Shown in pieces: positions 45,319 through 54,502 of a DNA stretch of 64,000 nucleotides; within the stretch, counting starts at the first letter, position 1, and the number at the start of each line of letters is the position of its first letter. Where the stretch lies: contig NZ_VDMC01000003.1 in assembly GCF_006346335.1 (NCBI RefSeq), forward strand, positions 124,001 to 188,000, given 5' to 3'. The translations under genes were made by a program, and so were the position numbers. Under the pieces are notes generated by a model. It was not told the DNA's origin and made no database searches. It was given only the letters and a program-made list of their open reading frames with translations. This DNA is from Aequorivita sinensis (lineage in GTDB: Bacteria > Bacteroidota > Bacteroidia > Flavobacteriales > Flavobacteriaceae).

Positions 45319-47208
45319 TTAGATGTTTTTCCAGTTGTATTTCACACCTAAACTAAACCAGCGTGTTGGCATTGGCACTGCGCCAGCTTCATTGTACGAT
45401 GCGTTAAATATATTGGTCACTTCAGAATATAACAGAAAGTCTTTTAGGTGGTAATTTAGACGAACATCAGCAATATTGTACCCATTCGCTAACTCGCGCT
45501 TTAACCATCTATTTACTACATTTAAGGAAATGTTTTTGTTTCTATAATGAAGTCCTGCAACAAACTGATGCTTTAAAGACTCTAAGGTGTATTTAGATTG
45601 ATTATCAGATGAAGTCTCTATAGAGGGGTTTAGATAATTATAACTCACTTGGTATCCTATAGACTGGTTGTTTCCTAAAGTAAAATCTTGGTTAACTCTA
45701 CCGAAAACACCGTGCATTTTATTTTCACCGAAGTTAGTTGGTGAGTACGGCTCAGAAGAATCATTCCTCATCCAATCGATGAAATCTGTAATACTTCTAT
45801 AAAAATAGCCCGCTTTTGCCTGAAAATTATTTTTAGCGTATTGAATATTTCCTTCGTAATTCCAAGCATTTTCAGGTTGAAGTAATTCATTTCCAACATT
45901 CCCTGGGCGTTGATCCAAATATAAATCGGTAAATGAAGGAATTCGCTGTCCTGAGCCAATACTTGTAGAAACCTTCCAATTATCATTTATAAGATAGGCC
46001 AAATCTATTCCTGGATACAGCTGCCATCCGAAATCGGTATTGTAATTTGCGTAAACTCCAACTGAACCTTGCAATTTCTCACCTATACCACTCTTTAGTT
46101 CTCCATAAGCACCGTGATTATTTCGCTTGTGTTCCCCAATATTTGAACTGTTTATTTGTTCTAATCTCGATTCCCAGCCAAACCCCAAAGTTCCTATTTT
46201 AGTTTCAAGGCTACTATTAAATTCAAGCATTAAAGCATTGGTGTAGTGTTGTGAACGAGCTTTGCTTAAATCGTCTTTATAAAAACGGTAGTCGTCTTCT
46301 CCATATCTGTTGCTAATACGTGGAGAAAAGGTAAAGTTGTCGAGTTTATGTTTTGAAGAAATACTGAAAACAGACGATTCTACCAACTCCTCCGAATTGA
46401 CATCGTAAGGCGCAGCATAAAATCCATTTGCCCCAAACAAACTCGTAGTGTAACCCGCCATTGCTTGAAGGCTGTTGTTTATGTTTATATCATAACTTCC
46501 ATTGTAAAATAACCGAGTGTTTTTTGAACCTGAATTGTATCGCTGTCCGTTGTAATTACTTTGTGAAACAGAGATTAATTGGCTTTGTTTTTCAGTACCA
46601 TAAATTCCTGTAACCTCAATAGATCCACCTCCGTAAATTCCTGAACCATCACCTTCATCTTTACTTTTGAAAGAACTTCCTCCTTTCACATCTGCAGTAA
46701 CCGACGAATAATTTTGATTTTTAGTAACGATATTTACAGCTCCAGTAAGGGCGTTTATACCATATACTCTAGCTGCTGCACCTCTTAATACTTCAATATG
46801 ATCTATCGCACTTAATGGAATAGGAATATTCATCATATTATGCGCTGTTTGAGAATCAAGCATTTTTACTCCGTTAATAAGCACTAGCGTTTGTTCTGAA
46901 GTGCCACCGTCGATAGAAATATCTGTTTGAGTTCCAAACGGGCCACGCTGGCGAATATCCACTCCGCTTAGATAAGATAAAACTTCATTAAGGGATTTTG
47001 CTGGAAGCGCTTCAATTTGTTTTTGGGTTATTACTTGAATATCCCTACTTACCTTATTAAAAGGTGTTTCAAGACGATTTCCTCGAATTACAATTTCTTC
47101 TAAGGTGTTCTGCTGCAGTTTTGAATCTACAATACTATCATTCTCCTGAGTAAATCCAGTGATTGAAAATACTGACGTTAATCCTAAAGCAACTAATGTG
47201 TTTTTCAT
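45319..47208 (-). CDS. TonB-dependent receptor (BtuB-like architecture)
   Basis: 629 residues, no CarboxypepD_reg domain. Signal peptide to GFTQ (about 21), TonB-box-like LEEIVIRGNRLETPF, plug domain (VITQKQIEALPAKSLNEVLSYLSGVDIRQRGPFGTQTDISIDGGTSEQTLVLINGVKM and HIEVLRGAAARVYGINALTGAVNIVTK), and a barrel ending in WFSLGVKYNWKNI. The plug pattern is that of BtuB/vitamin-type and colicin-I receptors. It is divergent from a MocR-type PLP regulator across an 86-bp gap with a dyad, which suggests regulation by that protein. No cobalamin riboswitch is visible in the gap. Substrate not known. Confidence 0.9.
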   Translation of the reverse strand: MKNTLVALGLTSVFSITGFTQENDSIVDSKLQQNTLEEIVIRGNRLETPFNKVSRDIQVITQKQIEALPAKSLNEVLSYLSGVDIRQRGPFGTQTDISIDGGTSEQTLVLINGVKMLDSQTAHNMMNIPIPLSAIDHIEVLRGAAARVYGINALTGAVNIVTKNQNYSSVTADVKGGSSFKSKDEGDGSGIYGGGSIEVTGIYGTEKQSQLISVSQSNYNGQRYNSGSKNTRLFYNGSYDININNSLQAMAGYTTSLFGANGFYAAPYDVNSEELVESSVFSISSKHKLDNFTFSPRISNRYGEDDYRFYKDDLSKARSQHYTNALMLEFNSSLETKIGTLGFGWESRLEQINSSNIGEHKRNNHGAYGELKSGIGEKLQGSVGVYANYNTDFGWQLYPGIDLAYLINDNWKVSTSIGSGQRIPSFTDLYLDQRPGNVGNELLQPENAWNYEGNIQYAKNNFQAKAGYFYRSITDFIDWMRNDSSEPYSPTNFGENKMHGVFGRVNQDFTLGNNQSIGYQVSYNYLNPSIETSSDNQSKYTLESLKHQFVAGLHYRNKNISLNVVNRWLKRELANGYNIADVRLNYHLKDFLLYSEVTNIFNASYNEAGAVPMPTRWFSLGVKYNWKNI

Positions 47209-47255
47209 AAATATTTTTTAAACTATACTATTTCTAAAATTGGGCGCAAAGGTTC

Positions 47256-47282
47256 GGATTAAACCATTAATTTTGGTAGTCC
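47256..47282. promoter_or_regulatory. Candidate operator dyad between a TonB receptor and a MocR regulator
   Basis: Outer arms GGATTA (47256-47261) and TAGTCC (47277-47282) match at 5 of 6 positions. Inner arms ACCA (47263-47266) and TGGT (47274-47277) match perfectly. It is centred in the 86-bp divergent intergenic region. Inferred as a binding site for the MocR protein, not demonstrated. Confidence 0.4.
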
Positions 47283-47294
47283 ATATTGTAAATA

Positions 47295-48785
47295 ATGAGT
47301 AGTCCAGTTAAAGTTCGATTTCAGTCAATAATAAAAATAGATCGCAGGAGTAAAGAGGCCATCTATATGCAGTTTGTGTATCAGTTTATTAACGCCGTAA
47401 AAAGCAATTATTTAGAGGCTGACGATAAACTTCCTGGTAGCCGAAAAATAGCAGAAGAGCTACAGCTTCATCGAAAAACAATAGTAGCCGCTTTTACCGA
47501 ACTTCAGGAGCAAGGTTGGGTGAAAACACTTCCTGGTATTGGAACCTTTGTTAAAAACCCTGAAAATTCCACAAGTAAAGCATTAAAACAGAACGCTTTT
47601 AAGCAACCACCCGTAAAGGCTAATTATCACTTCAGAAAAGATTTTATTTTAGATACTCCCTTGGAAGGAAATGTAGAAGAATATTATTTTACCGATGGCA
47701 CACCGGATTATCGAGTGATTAATTCGGAAGAACTTGTTCGTTTTTATGCTTCTGTTTTAAAACGAAAGAATAAATTGAATCCACATTTTAATTCGACTGA
47801 TGAAAATATATTCTTTAGAAACCAACTAAGTAATTATTTAAATCTAACTAGAGGCTTTCATCTTTCAAGAAATTTTCTTCTACCTGTTTATGGCGTGGAG
47901 CAAGTACTTTCAATCTTATCGCGATTGTTGATTAATTCAGCCAATATTGTTTTGGTGGAAGAACTCAGCTATTTTCTCCCTAATATGATATTTAATCAAG
48001 CGGGTGCAAAAATGAAAACCATTCCTATAGATGAAAATGGAATGGATATAGACTTTATTCAAAATAACTTTAAAGCGGGAGAGATTCGTTTTGTTTATAT
48101 AAATTCTAGGTGTCAATACCCTACCACCGTTAACCTTTCTGATAAACGAAAATCTCAGTTATTAAAATTAGCAGAAGAGTATAATTTCATCATAATTGAA
48201 GATGACACCGATTTTGAATTTTCAATGGAGAAAAGTAAAAGAGATACTCTTTTTGCAAAAAACGGTGGAAATCGTGTGATATATATGGGTAGTTTCGGGA
48301 AGTTTTTACACCCTGGATTTCAAATGAATTTCATAATCGGACCACAAGATTTACTTAAAGAAGGAGCGAAATACCTAAATGTCTTTGGAAAAAGCGATTT
48401 AATGAAGCAAAAAGCCTTAGGGGAAATCATTCATCAGGGTGACATTCACAGATATCAAAGAAAATCTAAAAAGCTACTTACGGAAAGAAAAGAATTATTT
48501 GCAAACCTTTTAGCTTACCACTTCGGGAATAAAATTGAATTTAAAATTCCGGAGTCCGGTTTAGCCTTTTGGATTGAGTTTATAGAAAACATTTCACTTG
48601 TTTTATTACAGAAAAAAGCACGAAAAAAAGGCTTGTTAATTCCAAGTGTTTGTCTCTACCAAAATCGTGATTTAACAGCTCTAAGGTTGTCTTTTGCACA
48701 TTTAAACGAATATGAAATTGAAAAGACATTACTAATTCTCAAAGATGCTTTTTACGAGGTTTCTATCTCTAAAATAGAACTTTAG
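47295..48785 (+). CDS. MocR-type GntR/aminotransferase transcriptional regulator (PdxR-like)
   Basis: 496 residues: N-terminal winged-helix GntR domain (about 15-85: SKEAIYMQFVYQFINAVKSNYLEADDKLPGSRKIAEELQLHRKTIVAAFTELQEQGWVKTLPGIGTFV) fused to a fold-type I aminotransferase domain. PLP-lysine is in GSFGKFLHPG (about 335), a variant of the usual TFSK pattern. The Asp-x-Asp-Phe-Glu block (EDDTDFEFSME) is typical. MocR proteins sense PLP or amino compounds. PdxR-like by resemblance; the regulated gene is probably the divergent TonB receptor. Confidence 0.9.
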   Translation: MSSPVKVRFQSIIKIDRRSKEAIYMQFVYQFINAVKSNYLEADDKLPGSRKIAEELQLHRKTIVAAFTELQEQGWVKTLPGIGTFVKNPENSTSKALKQNAFKQPPVKANYHFRKDFILDTPLEGNVEEYYFTDGTPDYRVINSEELVRFYASVLKRKNKLNPHFNSTDENIFFRNQLSNYLNLTRGFHLSRNFLLPVYGVEQVLSILSRLLINSANIVLVEELSYFLPNMIFNQAGAKMKTIPIDENGMDIDFIQNNFKAGEIRFVYINSRCQYPTTVNLSDKRKSQLLKLAEEYNFIIIEDDTDFEFSMEKSKRDTLFAKNGGNRVIYMGSFGKFLHPGFQMNFIIGPQDLLKEGAKYLNVFGKSDLMKQKALGEIIHQGDIHRYQRKSKKLLTERKELFANLLAYHFGNKIEFKIPESGLAFWIEFIENISLVLLQKKARKKGLLIPSVCLYQNRDLTALRLSFAHLNEYEIEKTLLILKDAFYEVSISKIEL

Positions 48786-48880
48786 TTTACTTCCTTAATT
48801 GCTTATTTTTTATTGAAAATAGGCTTTAAACATTAAACCTTACATTTACTAGAATTTAATACTCATTATTGCAGCTCTGA

Positions 48881-49645
48881 ATGTCTAAACTTCCAAAACA
48901 ACATAAATTCCTAGACTTATCCGACTATGGACGCCCGATAGCTAAAGCCATTGCCAACGCTTTAAAAAACACTTCTTTTACTCCAATTCATGTGACTATA
49001 AGTTTTATAATCGCTGGCCTTTTTGGGGTGTATTGCGTTGTTAAAGGCTATTATTGGTTGGCTGCTTTCTTTCTGATTTTAAAATCAATTTTAGATGCTG
49101 CAGATGGAGAGTTAGCTCGAGTAAAAGAAAAGCCTTCATATACTGGCCGATATTTAGATTCTGTAGCCGATATTATATTAAACGCTATAATATTTACAGC
49201 TATCGCTTATATTAGTAATACCGCTTGGTATATTGGTGTTCTAGCTTTTTTAGGTTTACAATTACAAGGCACTCTTTACAATTATTACTACGTTATTCTA
49301 CGGAATAAACTTGATGGAGATAGTACTAGCCGAGTTTTTGAAAATAAAACGCCTATTGCCTTAGAAGGAGAGAAGCAGAAACATGTAAACATTTTCTTCG
49401 CTTTATATAAATTCTGCTATGGAGTCTTTGATAAAATAATTTATGCTCTGGACAGAAAAGCGAGTCAGAGTAAAATATTTCCAAATTGGTTTATGACGGC
49501 GATTTCAACCTTCGGTCTCGGTTTTCAATTATTTTTAATAGCAGTAATGTTAATTTTAAATCTTAAAGAGTTTATTCTCCCGTTCTTTTTAGCTTATACT
49601 GTTATGGTTTTTGTTTTTATCGCAATTAGAAAACAGTTTTATTAA
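48881..49645 (+). CDS. CDP-alcohol phosphatidyltransferase family protein
   Basis: 254 residues with several membrane helices. The class I CAPT motif D-x2-DG-x2-AR-x8-G-x3-D-x3-D is seen as DAADGELARVKEKPSYTGRYLDSVAD (about 70-95), with all eight key residues. It transfers a phosphatidyl or phospho-alcohol group from CDP-linked donors in membrane-lipid synthesis. The product (for example phosphatidylinositol- or glycerol-type lipid) cannot be read. The run 49646-49875 downstream has no convincing gene. Confidence 0.9.
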   Translation: MSKLPKQHKFLDLSDYGRPIAKAIANALKNTSFTPIHVTISFIIAGLFGVYCVVKGYYWLAAFFLILKSILDAADGELARVKEKPSYTGRYLDSVADIILNAIIFTAIAYISNTAWYIGVLAFLGLQLQGTLYNYYYVILRNKLDGDSTSRVFENKTPIALEGEKQKHVNIFFALYKFCYGVFDKIIYALDRKASQSKIFPNWFMTAISTFGLGFQLFLIAVMLILNLKEFILPFFLAYTVMVFVFIAIRKQFY

Positions 49646-49875
49646 GCCGAATGTTTTTGAGGATTAAGATTTAGGGTAATTAAAAACTCGTGGTATTTGA
49701 AAGATTTTGAAGCTTAATAACAAGGTATTCATCATTATTGTATAAATTTTGGAAGTAGAATCTAATTCTTTTCGTGTTTTTTTAAGACCTTTACTATTAA
49801 GCAATTCACTAACAAAAATTTTTAAAACCAATATAAATTTTATCGACTCAATCAGTAACCTAAAAAAATAGCAAA

Positions 49876-50364
49876 ATGACGTTTTCATTTCTTTTTAGTG
49901 TTATACAAACCACTGAAAAAGTACTTACAGGCATAGGAGAGGAGCCAGACTATTCGTTTAGTCCGGATTTTCTATTTAAAATTCTGTTAGCCATTGTTGC
50001 AGGGCTTTTAATAGGTTTAGAACGAGAATTTAAAGGGAAAGATGCTGGCTTAAAAACCAATATGCTTGTTGCGGTAGGTGCTTGTGCTTTTGTTATCCTA
50101 TCCTTGGAATATCAAGGAGGGAAGTTTATAGATCTCACTCGAGTGCTAAGTCAGGTGGTAACTGGGATTGGCTTTTTAGGGGCAGGAGTAATTCTCAAAA
50201 AAGGAGGAACAGTACAAGGTTTAACTACAGCTGCCACAATCTGGTGTAGCGCAGCCGCAGGGTGTTTAGCTGCCTTATATTTGGTAACCGATCTGATTTT
50301 ATTTACCGTTGCAGTACTTCTTGTAAACCTTATTTTTGGAGTTATTGGAAAAAAAGTAGGTTGA
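49876..50364 (+). CDS. MgtC/SapB family membrane protein
   Basis: 162 residues. Short N-terminal tail, then the MgtC core of four to five helices: ILLAIVAGLLIGLEREFKGKDAGLKTNMLVAVGACAFVILSLEY, the RVLSQVVTGIGFLGAGVILKKGGTVQGLTTAATIWCSAAAGCLAAL block. It lacks the cytosolic C-terminal domain of MgtC itself, so it resembles short SapB-type members. Role: membrane protein linked to magnesium and acid or stress adaptation; mechanism unclear. Confidence 0.93.
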   Translation: MTFSFLFSVIQTTEKVLTGIGEEPDYSFSPDFLFKILLAIVAGLLIGLEREFKGKDAGLKTNMLVAVGACAFVILSLEYQGGKFIDLTRVLSQVVTGIGFLGAGVILKKGGTVQGLTTAATIWCSAAAGCLAALYLVTDLILFTVAVLLVNLIFGVIGKKVG

Positions 50365-50465
50365 ACTTGCCTTCAAAAATCATTGTCGATTTGAAGACAA
50401 TCAACCTATAATTATGTGAGTATTCTCCTTATTTCTGCATAAACTCACTTTATATTTTAAAAAAC

Positions 50466-50672
50466 TTAATCCTTTTTATAAGGTGATTTCTTTATGTTTT
50501 CAGTTTCACTATATCCAGCAGGGTCGTTAGATTCTGGAACATCTTTAGCATCACCTTTTTCTGGTTTTTTTACGGTATCAGGTTTTGAATTTGGTTCAGC
50601 AGGAGAGTCTTGCTTTTCTATATCTTGTTCATTTTTAACTTTTGGGTCGAGCATTGGCGTTTTCTTCTTCAT
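50466..50672 (-). CDS. Small disordered charged protein
   Basis: 68 residues from ATG 50672 (MKKKTPMLDPKVKNEQDIEK start; the frame extends further upstream but only to a GTG in AT-rich DNA). Very rich in Lys, Asp, Glu, Pro and Ser, no aromatic core, no signal: predicted unstructured. Function unknown. It has its own open frame between mgtC-like and MATE genes and no overlapping gene, so it is a plausible small gene. Confidence 0.5.
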   Translation of the reverse strand: MKKKTPMLDPKVKNEQDIEKQDSPAEPNSKPDTVKKPEKGDAKDVPESNDPAGYSETENIKKSPYKKD

Positions 50673-50876
50673 AATACAGATATTTATTAGATTAATAATT
50701 GCTTCAGTTACTGTCAATCAAATTTCTTTAGATGAAAATTGAAAGATTTATTGACTCGCCAAACTATTAAAACTTTTGCGTTTTCCGATATTAGCTAACA
50801 TAATTTAACACCGATAAAGTGGAGATAGTTAATTTGTTAACTTTTAAAAATGAATAATTTATCTTGATGCGGAACA

Positions 50877-52265
50877 TTAATCATGAGCAGTTAGAAAGCT
50901 TCTATCTCGAACAACCCTTTTCTTCCAATAGCCTGTTTTGAAATAACTGAAAGCAACAATACCTGCTATTAGGTTTGAAATAGGGAAGGACCACCAAATA
51001 CCTTCGGGGCCCATTTCCAATGTATATGAAAGCAAATAAGCTAATGGGAAACGCACCAACCACAAACTCATTATAGAAATAAACATGGATGCTTTTGTAA
51101 ATCCTGCACCGTTAAAAGTACCGTTCATTACCTGCTGTAGTCCGAGAAAGCCAAAACTCAGCGACATTATTTTTATAAATAAAGTTCCATCCTGAATTAC
51201 CTGTGGATCTTCTGGAATAAAGAAGGTTGTTAAAGGTTCGGCAACCAAAAACATTAATAATCCTAACCCAGTAAAGCCAAAGAAAGATACTTTAGCACTT
51301 AAAACAGCGGCTTTTTGAGCACGTTTTATCTTTAAAGCTCCAATGTTTTGTCCTACCAAAGAGGTAGTTGCTATTCCTAGTCCGAGGGCAGGAATTACAA
51401 TAAAACTCAACATACGAGCACCAATTCCGTAGGCGGCTACTATATCACTTCCAAAACTTGTAACAATCACCATCATAAACGTCATCCCCAAAGCACGAGT
51501 AGATTGTTCTATACTTGCTGGAAAACCTATATTAAAAGTTCTTTTTAAGTTTTCTATATTAAAGTACATAGACGAGAGCGAAATTTTAATTCCGTGCTTC
51601 CCTCTAAAAAGAATAACTAAACCGATAATAGAAGCAATAGCCTGAGTGGCTACACTAGCCACAGCTGCTCCTGCTACGCCATATCCAGGCACAAACCCAT
51701 AGCCATATATGAATAGCGGGTCTAAAACCGCGTTGAGTATTACAGTAAATAAAACAATATATACAGGTAGCATTACATTCCCAATTCCCCGCATTAGTGA
51801 TTGGAAAATGAAGAACAGGAATAGAAAAACAAAACCTAAGGAGGAAACTTTAAAATACTGTATAGAGTCGTCTATAATATCAGGACCAGCACCAATTAAT
51901 TGCATTAAGGGAGCTGAAGCAAAATAACTGATAATCGCTAATACAATAGAAGTTAGAAAAATAAGAAAAACACTCTGAGATGAACTAAAATCTACCTGCA
52001 GTTGATTTTCGGCACCTTTGTACCGCGCTACCAAAACAGTTCCAGCCAAGGTAAGTCCTGCACCTAACGATAGTACTAAGAAAAGCAATGGAAAACTTAA
52101 ACTCACAGCCGCAACTGCATCGGCCCCTAATCGTCCTAACCAAAAGGTGTCAATAAGCTGATAAGCAGATTGAAGAATATTGGCGAAAATTATGGGCAGA
52201 GCTAAGCTTATAAGAGAGCTAAGAATTCTCCCTTCTGTAAACTTATTTTTTTTATTAGGAGTCAT
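50877..52265 (-). CDS. MATE family multidrug efflux transporter
   Basis: 462 residues, 12 membrane segments. NorM/DinF-type MATE: EGRILSSLISLALPIIFANILQSAYQLIDTFWLGRLGADAVAAVSLSFPLLFLVLS in the first bundle and the related GFPASIEQSTRALGMTFMMVIVTSFGSDIVAAYGIGARMLSF in the second, reflecting internal duplication. Exports cationic drugs by Na+ or H+ antiport at the inner membrane. Last minus-strand gene before the accessory segment. A MepB gene lies 1 kb upstream. Start ATG 52265. Confidence 0.95.
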   Translation of the reverse strand: MTPNKKNKFTEGRILSSLISLALPIIFANILQSAYQLIDTFWLGRLGADAVAAVSLSFPLLFLVLSLGAGLTLAGTVLVARYKGAENQLQVDFSSSQSVFLIFLTSIVLAIISYFASAPLMQLIGAGPDIIDDSIQYFKVSSLGFVFLFLFFIFQSLMRGIGNVMLPVYIVLFTVILNAVLDPLFIYGYGFVPGYGVAGAAVASVATQAIASIIGLVILFRGKHGIKISLSSMYFNIENLKRTFNIGFPASIEQSTRALGMTFMMVIVTSFGSDIVAAYGIGARMLSFIVIPALGLGIATTSLVGQNIGALKIKRAQKAAVLSAKVSFFGFTGLGLLMFLVAEPLTTFFIPEDPQVIQDGTLFIKIMSLSFGFLGLQQVMNGTFNGAGFTKASMFISIMSLWLVRFPLAYLLSYTLEMGPEGIWWSFPISNLIAGIVAFSYFKTGYWKKRVVRDRSFLTAHD

Positions 52266-52510
52266 TACGGCAAAATTATAACAACCTTTCCGAAGTAATA
52301 CCTAAATAACTCTTAATACTTATAAGATTATAGATTACAAAACGAAATAAACTTGTTCACATTTTCAGGGTATTCATTTATTGAAGAAGTAGTAAGGAAT
52401 TCAAAGCTGATTTTTTTTTGATATTTGATTTTTTGTAAAGATGATTTATACAGTTACTTCTGGATAATGACTTATTCTAAATTATGTTTAAACTCTCGTT
52501 AGCAATAATT
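52266..52510. other. AT-rich spacer
   Basis: About 245 bases upstream of the MATE gene and downstream of a lipoprotein gene. Long T and A runs, no open frame, no hairpin terminator of note. Confidence 0.5.
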
Positions 52511-53173
52511 CTATTCACTAAACGAGTTCGTTATCAGCGTACATAATTCCGCATATTCTTTTCCATCGTAAACATCTGGGCTATTTCTGCTTACAAAATG
52601 ATATCGGTCGTCGATTAAGATTTCTAAAATCCATTCTTCTCCGTCAAAAATCATGTTTGGGTCGTGAGTTTCAATATTCCAAAAATCAATTTTATCGACT
52701 TTTTCTATGATTTGTTCCCATTTTTCCAAATCTACCTTCTTTGTTTTGTGTTTAATTCTCCTACCTGCTTTATAACCACCAAGTCCTCTTGTTTTATTGT
52801 AGGTTATTTTTACCACCTCATCGTCCTTCTCTAATCTATATGAATAAGGGTTGGACCAAGTGCCTAAATGCGTGAATCTTATAACCTTTTTCTTTTTATT
52901 CTTCTTGGTATGTAAGATTGGTTCCCCAAGACTATTAAGGTGTTTTGAGTACCACTGATTAGTAAATTCACTAAGAGAATCGTTAGGCCCTGTGGAATTC
53001 CACAGATTGATTTCTCCAGATTCTTTTTGTTTCTCCTTAAACTTCACTTCATCATATGTGGGAAAGTAGTAAGAACCAAATTTGATAGGCTCATATTTAA
53101 TGTCAGGATATATTATTCTACAGCTAGAAAGCAAAAAGAGAATTATTGAATATTTTAAAATGGAATTTTTCAT
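52511..53173 (-). CDS. Lipoprotein of unknown function
   Basis: 220 residues. Lipobox LLSSC near 17. Body: an N-terminal part with YYFPTYDEVKFKEKQKESG, then a strand-rich half (RFTHLGTWSNPYSYRLEKDDEVVKITYNKTRGLGGYKAGRRIKHKTKKVDLEKWEQIIEKVDKIDFWNIE) that resembles families where an 'xWxxIxxxxxxxxFW' helix precedes a beta-domain. No name assigned. It is the last gene of a same-strand series of small unrelated genes. Confidence 0.7.
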   Translation of the reverse strand: MKNSILKYSIILFLLSSCRIIYPDIKYEPIKFGSYYFPTYDEVKFKEKQKESGEINLWNSTGPNDSLSEFTNQWYSKHLNSLGEPILHTKKNKKKKVIRFTHLGTWSNPYSYRLEKDDEVVKITYNKTRGLGGYKAGRRIKHKTKKVDLEKWEQIIEKVDKIDFWNIETHDPNMIFDGEEWILEILIDDRYHFVSRNSPDVYDGKEYAELCTLITNSFSE

Positions 53174-53182
53174 TCAAATCAT

Positions 53183-53220
53183 GGGATGCGTGCAATACAA
53201 TCGCGCAGCAGCGCGGTATT
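53183..53220. repeat. REP-like palindromic repeat, copy A
   Basis: GGGATGCGTGCAATACAATC followed by GCGCAGCAGCGCGGTA. Shares the CAATCG(C/T)GCA...AGCGNGGTA core with two other copies in the next 3 kb. It lies between two unrelated genes. Confidence 0.6.
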
Positions 53221-53228
53221 AATAGTGG

Positions 53229-53717
53229 TTATTTATATAATTCCGACACTTTATTTAAGTCCGTTGAATTATTTATTTCGTAAAAGTAATTTAACTGCCA
53301 CTTTTGAGTTTTTTTAGCTTGCTTATTTTCTGCTTTGTCCCATTTAGGATAAACTCTAAACCCTCTTTTTCCGTCTTTTAGTTTTGTTGCTATTATTCCT
53401 TTATTAATTAATTCAGATTTTGGAAATACAAATTGCCCAAGATTATTTTCCGAATTTACATTTATTACATAATAGTCAATCTCGTCATTTTCGTTAAAAG
53501 GTTCTGTTATTCCATCATTATTTCGTTTCCAGAAAGTTACAAATTGTCCAATTTTTTTAGGTGTAACTTTAGAACTTCTACAAATAATATTCATTCCGTT
53601 AAGTTTGAATTGGCAAGCATCATATTCTTTTCCTTCTGGTTCTTTTTTTAAGTCCGAAATTTGAAGAGAACATTGGGCGTATATTTCTCTATCAATCTTT
53701 TTTAAATTGCTGTTCAT
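53229..53717 (-). CDS. MepB family protein
   Basis: 162 residues of the MepB (PF08877-type) family: ACQFKLNGMNIICRSSKVTPKKIGQFVTFWKRNNDGITEPFNENDEIDYYVINV, GQFVFPKSELINKGII and GKRGFRVYPKWD. In staphylococci mepB lies beside the MATE pump gene mepA, but its job is not settled. Here a MATE gene is 1 kb away on the same strand with one lipoprotein gene between. No signal peptide, so cytoplasmic. Confidence 0.88.
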   Translation of the reverse strand: MNSNLKKIDREIYAQCSLQISDLKKEPEGKEYDACQFKLNGMNIICRSSKVTPKKIGQFVTFWKRNNDGITEPFNENDEIDYYVINVNSENNLGQFVFPKSELINKGIIATKLKDGKRGFRVYPKWDKAENKQAKKTQKWQLNYFYEINNSTDLNKVSELYK

Positions 53718-53839
53718 TTTAATGTTCTCTCTATTTATTTGTATGGGATTGTTGGGTTTTATTGGGGTATGGTTTGGTAAATGCTAAGTCAGAATTTCGT
53801 GATGATGCTCTCGAAAGTTTCGGTTCTTAGGTAGCGGTG

Positions 53840-53930
53840 GTTTATGGCTAAATGATTTCACGGTGTTTTACTAATATGTATGAACATGGAATTGGGAGGG
53901 AACGCGATGCAATCGTGCACTAGCGAGGTA
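53840..53930. repeat. REP-like palindromic repeat, copy B (long)
   Basis: About 90 bp from GTTTATGG to AGCGAGGTA, holding GTGTTTTACTAATATG and GGGAACGCGATGCAATCGTG. Aligns along its length with copy C (56097-56181). The centre GCGAT-GCA-ATCG forms a small hairpin. Lies between the MepB and DUF4287 genes. Confidence 0.65.
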
Positions 53931-53959
53931 AGTAAGCAGAGAACGTTAAGGTAGCCCGT

Positions 53960-54502
53960 TTATATCGATTTTTCGTAAGCCTCTTTAATCCATTTTTTTA
54001 GTTCACGGTCGATTTCTTTCAGTTCCGATATCTTTACTCTATGGGTACACATAGTTCCAAAAGGCCCGGAGTCCTCAAGTCTTTCAGTGGTAGGTTTGTC
54101 TTTTAATTTAAAACCTAAATCAATTCTAGTTTTAGTAGCAGGTTTAATTAAAACAAATTGTCTTTTCCGTATAATACTTACACTTCCTTTTTTTGGAGTT
54201 ATAGTCACATCATCCCCTAATGATTTAATGTATGTAATGAGTTCCTTATAAATTGGAATTAAATTTTCTTTACCCTTATATTGATTTTCAATAAGGTCTT
54301 CGGAAGGAGTATTTTCATCCTTAGAAAGCGTTACAATAGTATTGGCAAATCCGTGAGTAACATTATGCTCAGTTTTTAGATATTTTACACCTTCTGAATG
54401 TTTGGTAAAGGATTTTTCTTTCAAGATTGCTTTCCATTCGCTTAATGATTTTCCTGTTTTTTCAGGCATATTGTCAATCATTGTTTTGAGAGCTTTGTCC
54501 AT
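53960..54502 (-). CDS. DUF4287 and DUF5655 domain protein
   Basis: 180 residues. N-terminal DUF4287-like helical block (TMIDNMPEKTGKSLSEWKAILKEKSFTKHSEGVKYLKTEHNVTHGFANTIV) and C-terminal DUF5655-like block (YKELITYIKSLGDDVTITPKKGSVSIIRKRQFVLIKPATKTRIDLGFKLKDKP). This two-domain protein is common in soil and aquatic bacteria and has no known biochemical activity. Cytoplasmic. Start ATG 54502. Confidence 0.87.
   Translation of the reverse strand: MDKALKTMIDNMPEKTGKSLSEWKAILKEKSFTKHSEGVKYLKTEHNVTHGFANTIVTLSKDENTPSEDLIENQYKGKENLIPIYKELITYIKSLGDDVTITPKKGSVSIIRKRQFVLIKPATKTRIDLGFKLKDKPTTERLEDSGPFGTMCTHRVKISELKEIDRELKKWIKEAYEKSI

Noticed and set aside
47209-47294. A cobalamin riboswitch before the BtuB-like receptor
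   Set aside because: The gap is only 86 bp and lacks the conserved B12-box; too short for the element.
49664-49888. A 74-codon minus-strand frame between the CDP-alcohol transferase and mgtC-like genes
   Set aside because: It overlaps the start of the real MgtC gene, is low complexity, and has no promoter or family features.
50378-50400. A terminator after the MgtC gene
   Set aside because: The CTTCAAAAATC/GATTTGAAG pairing is imperfect and no T-run follows.
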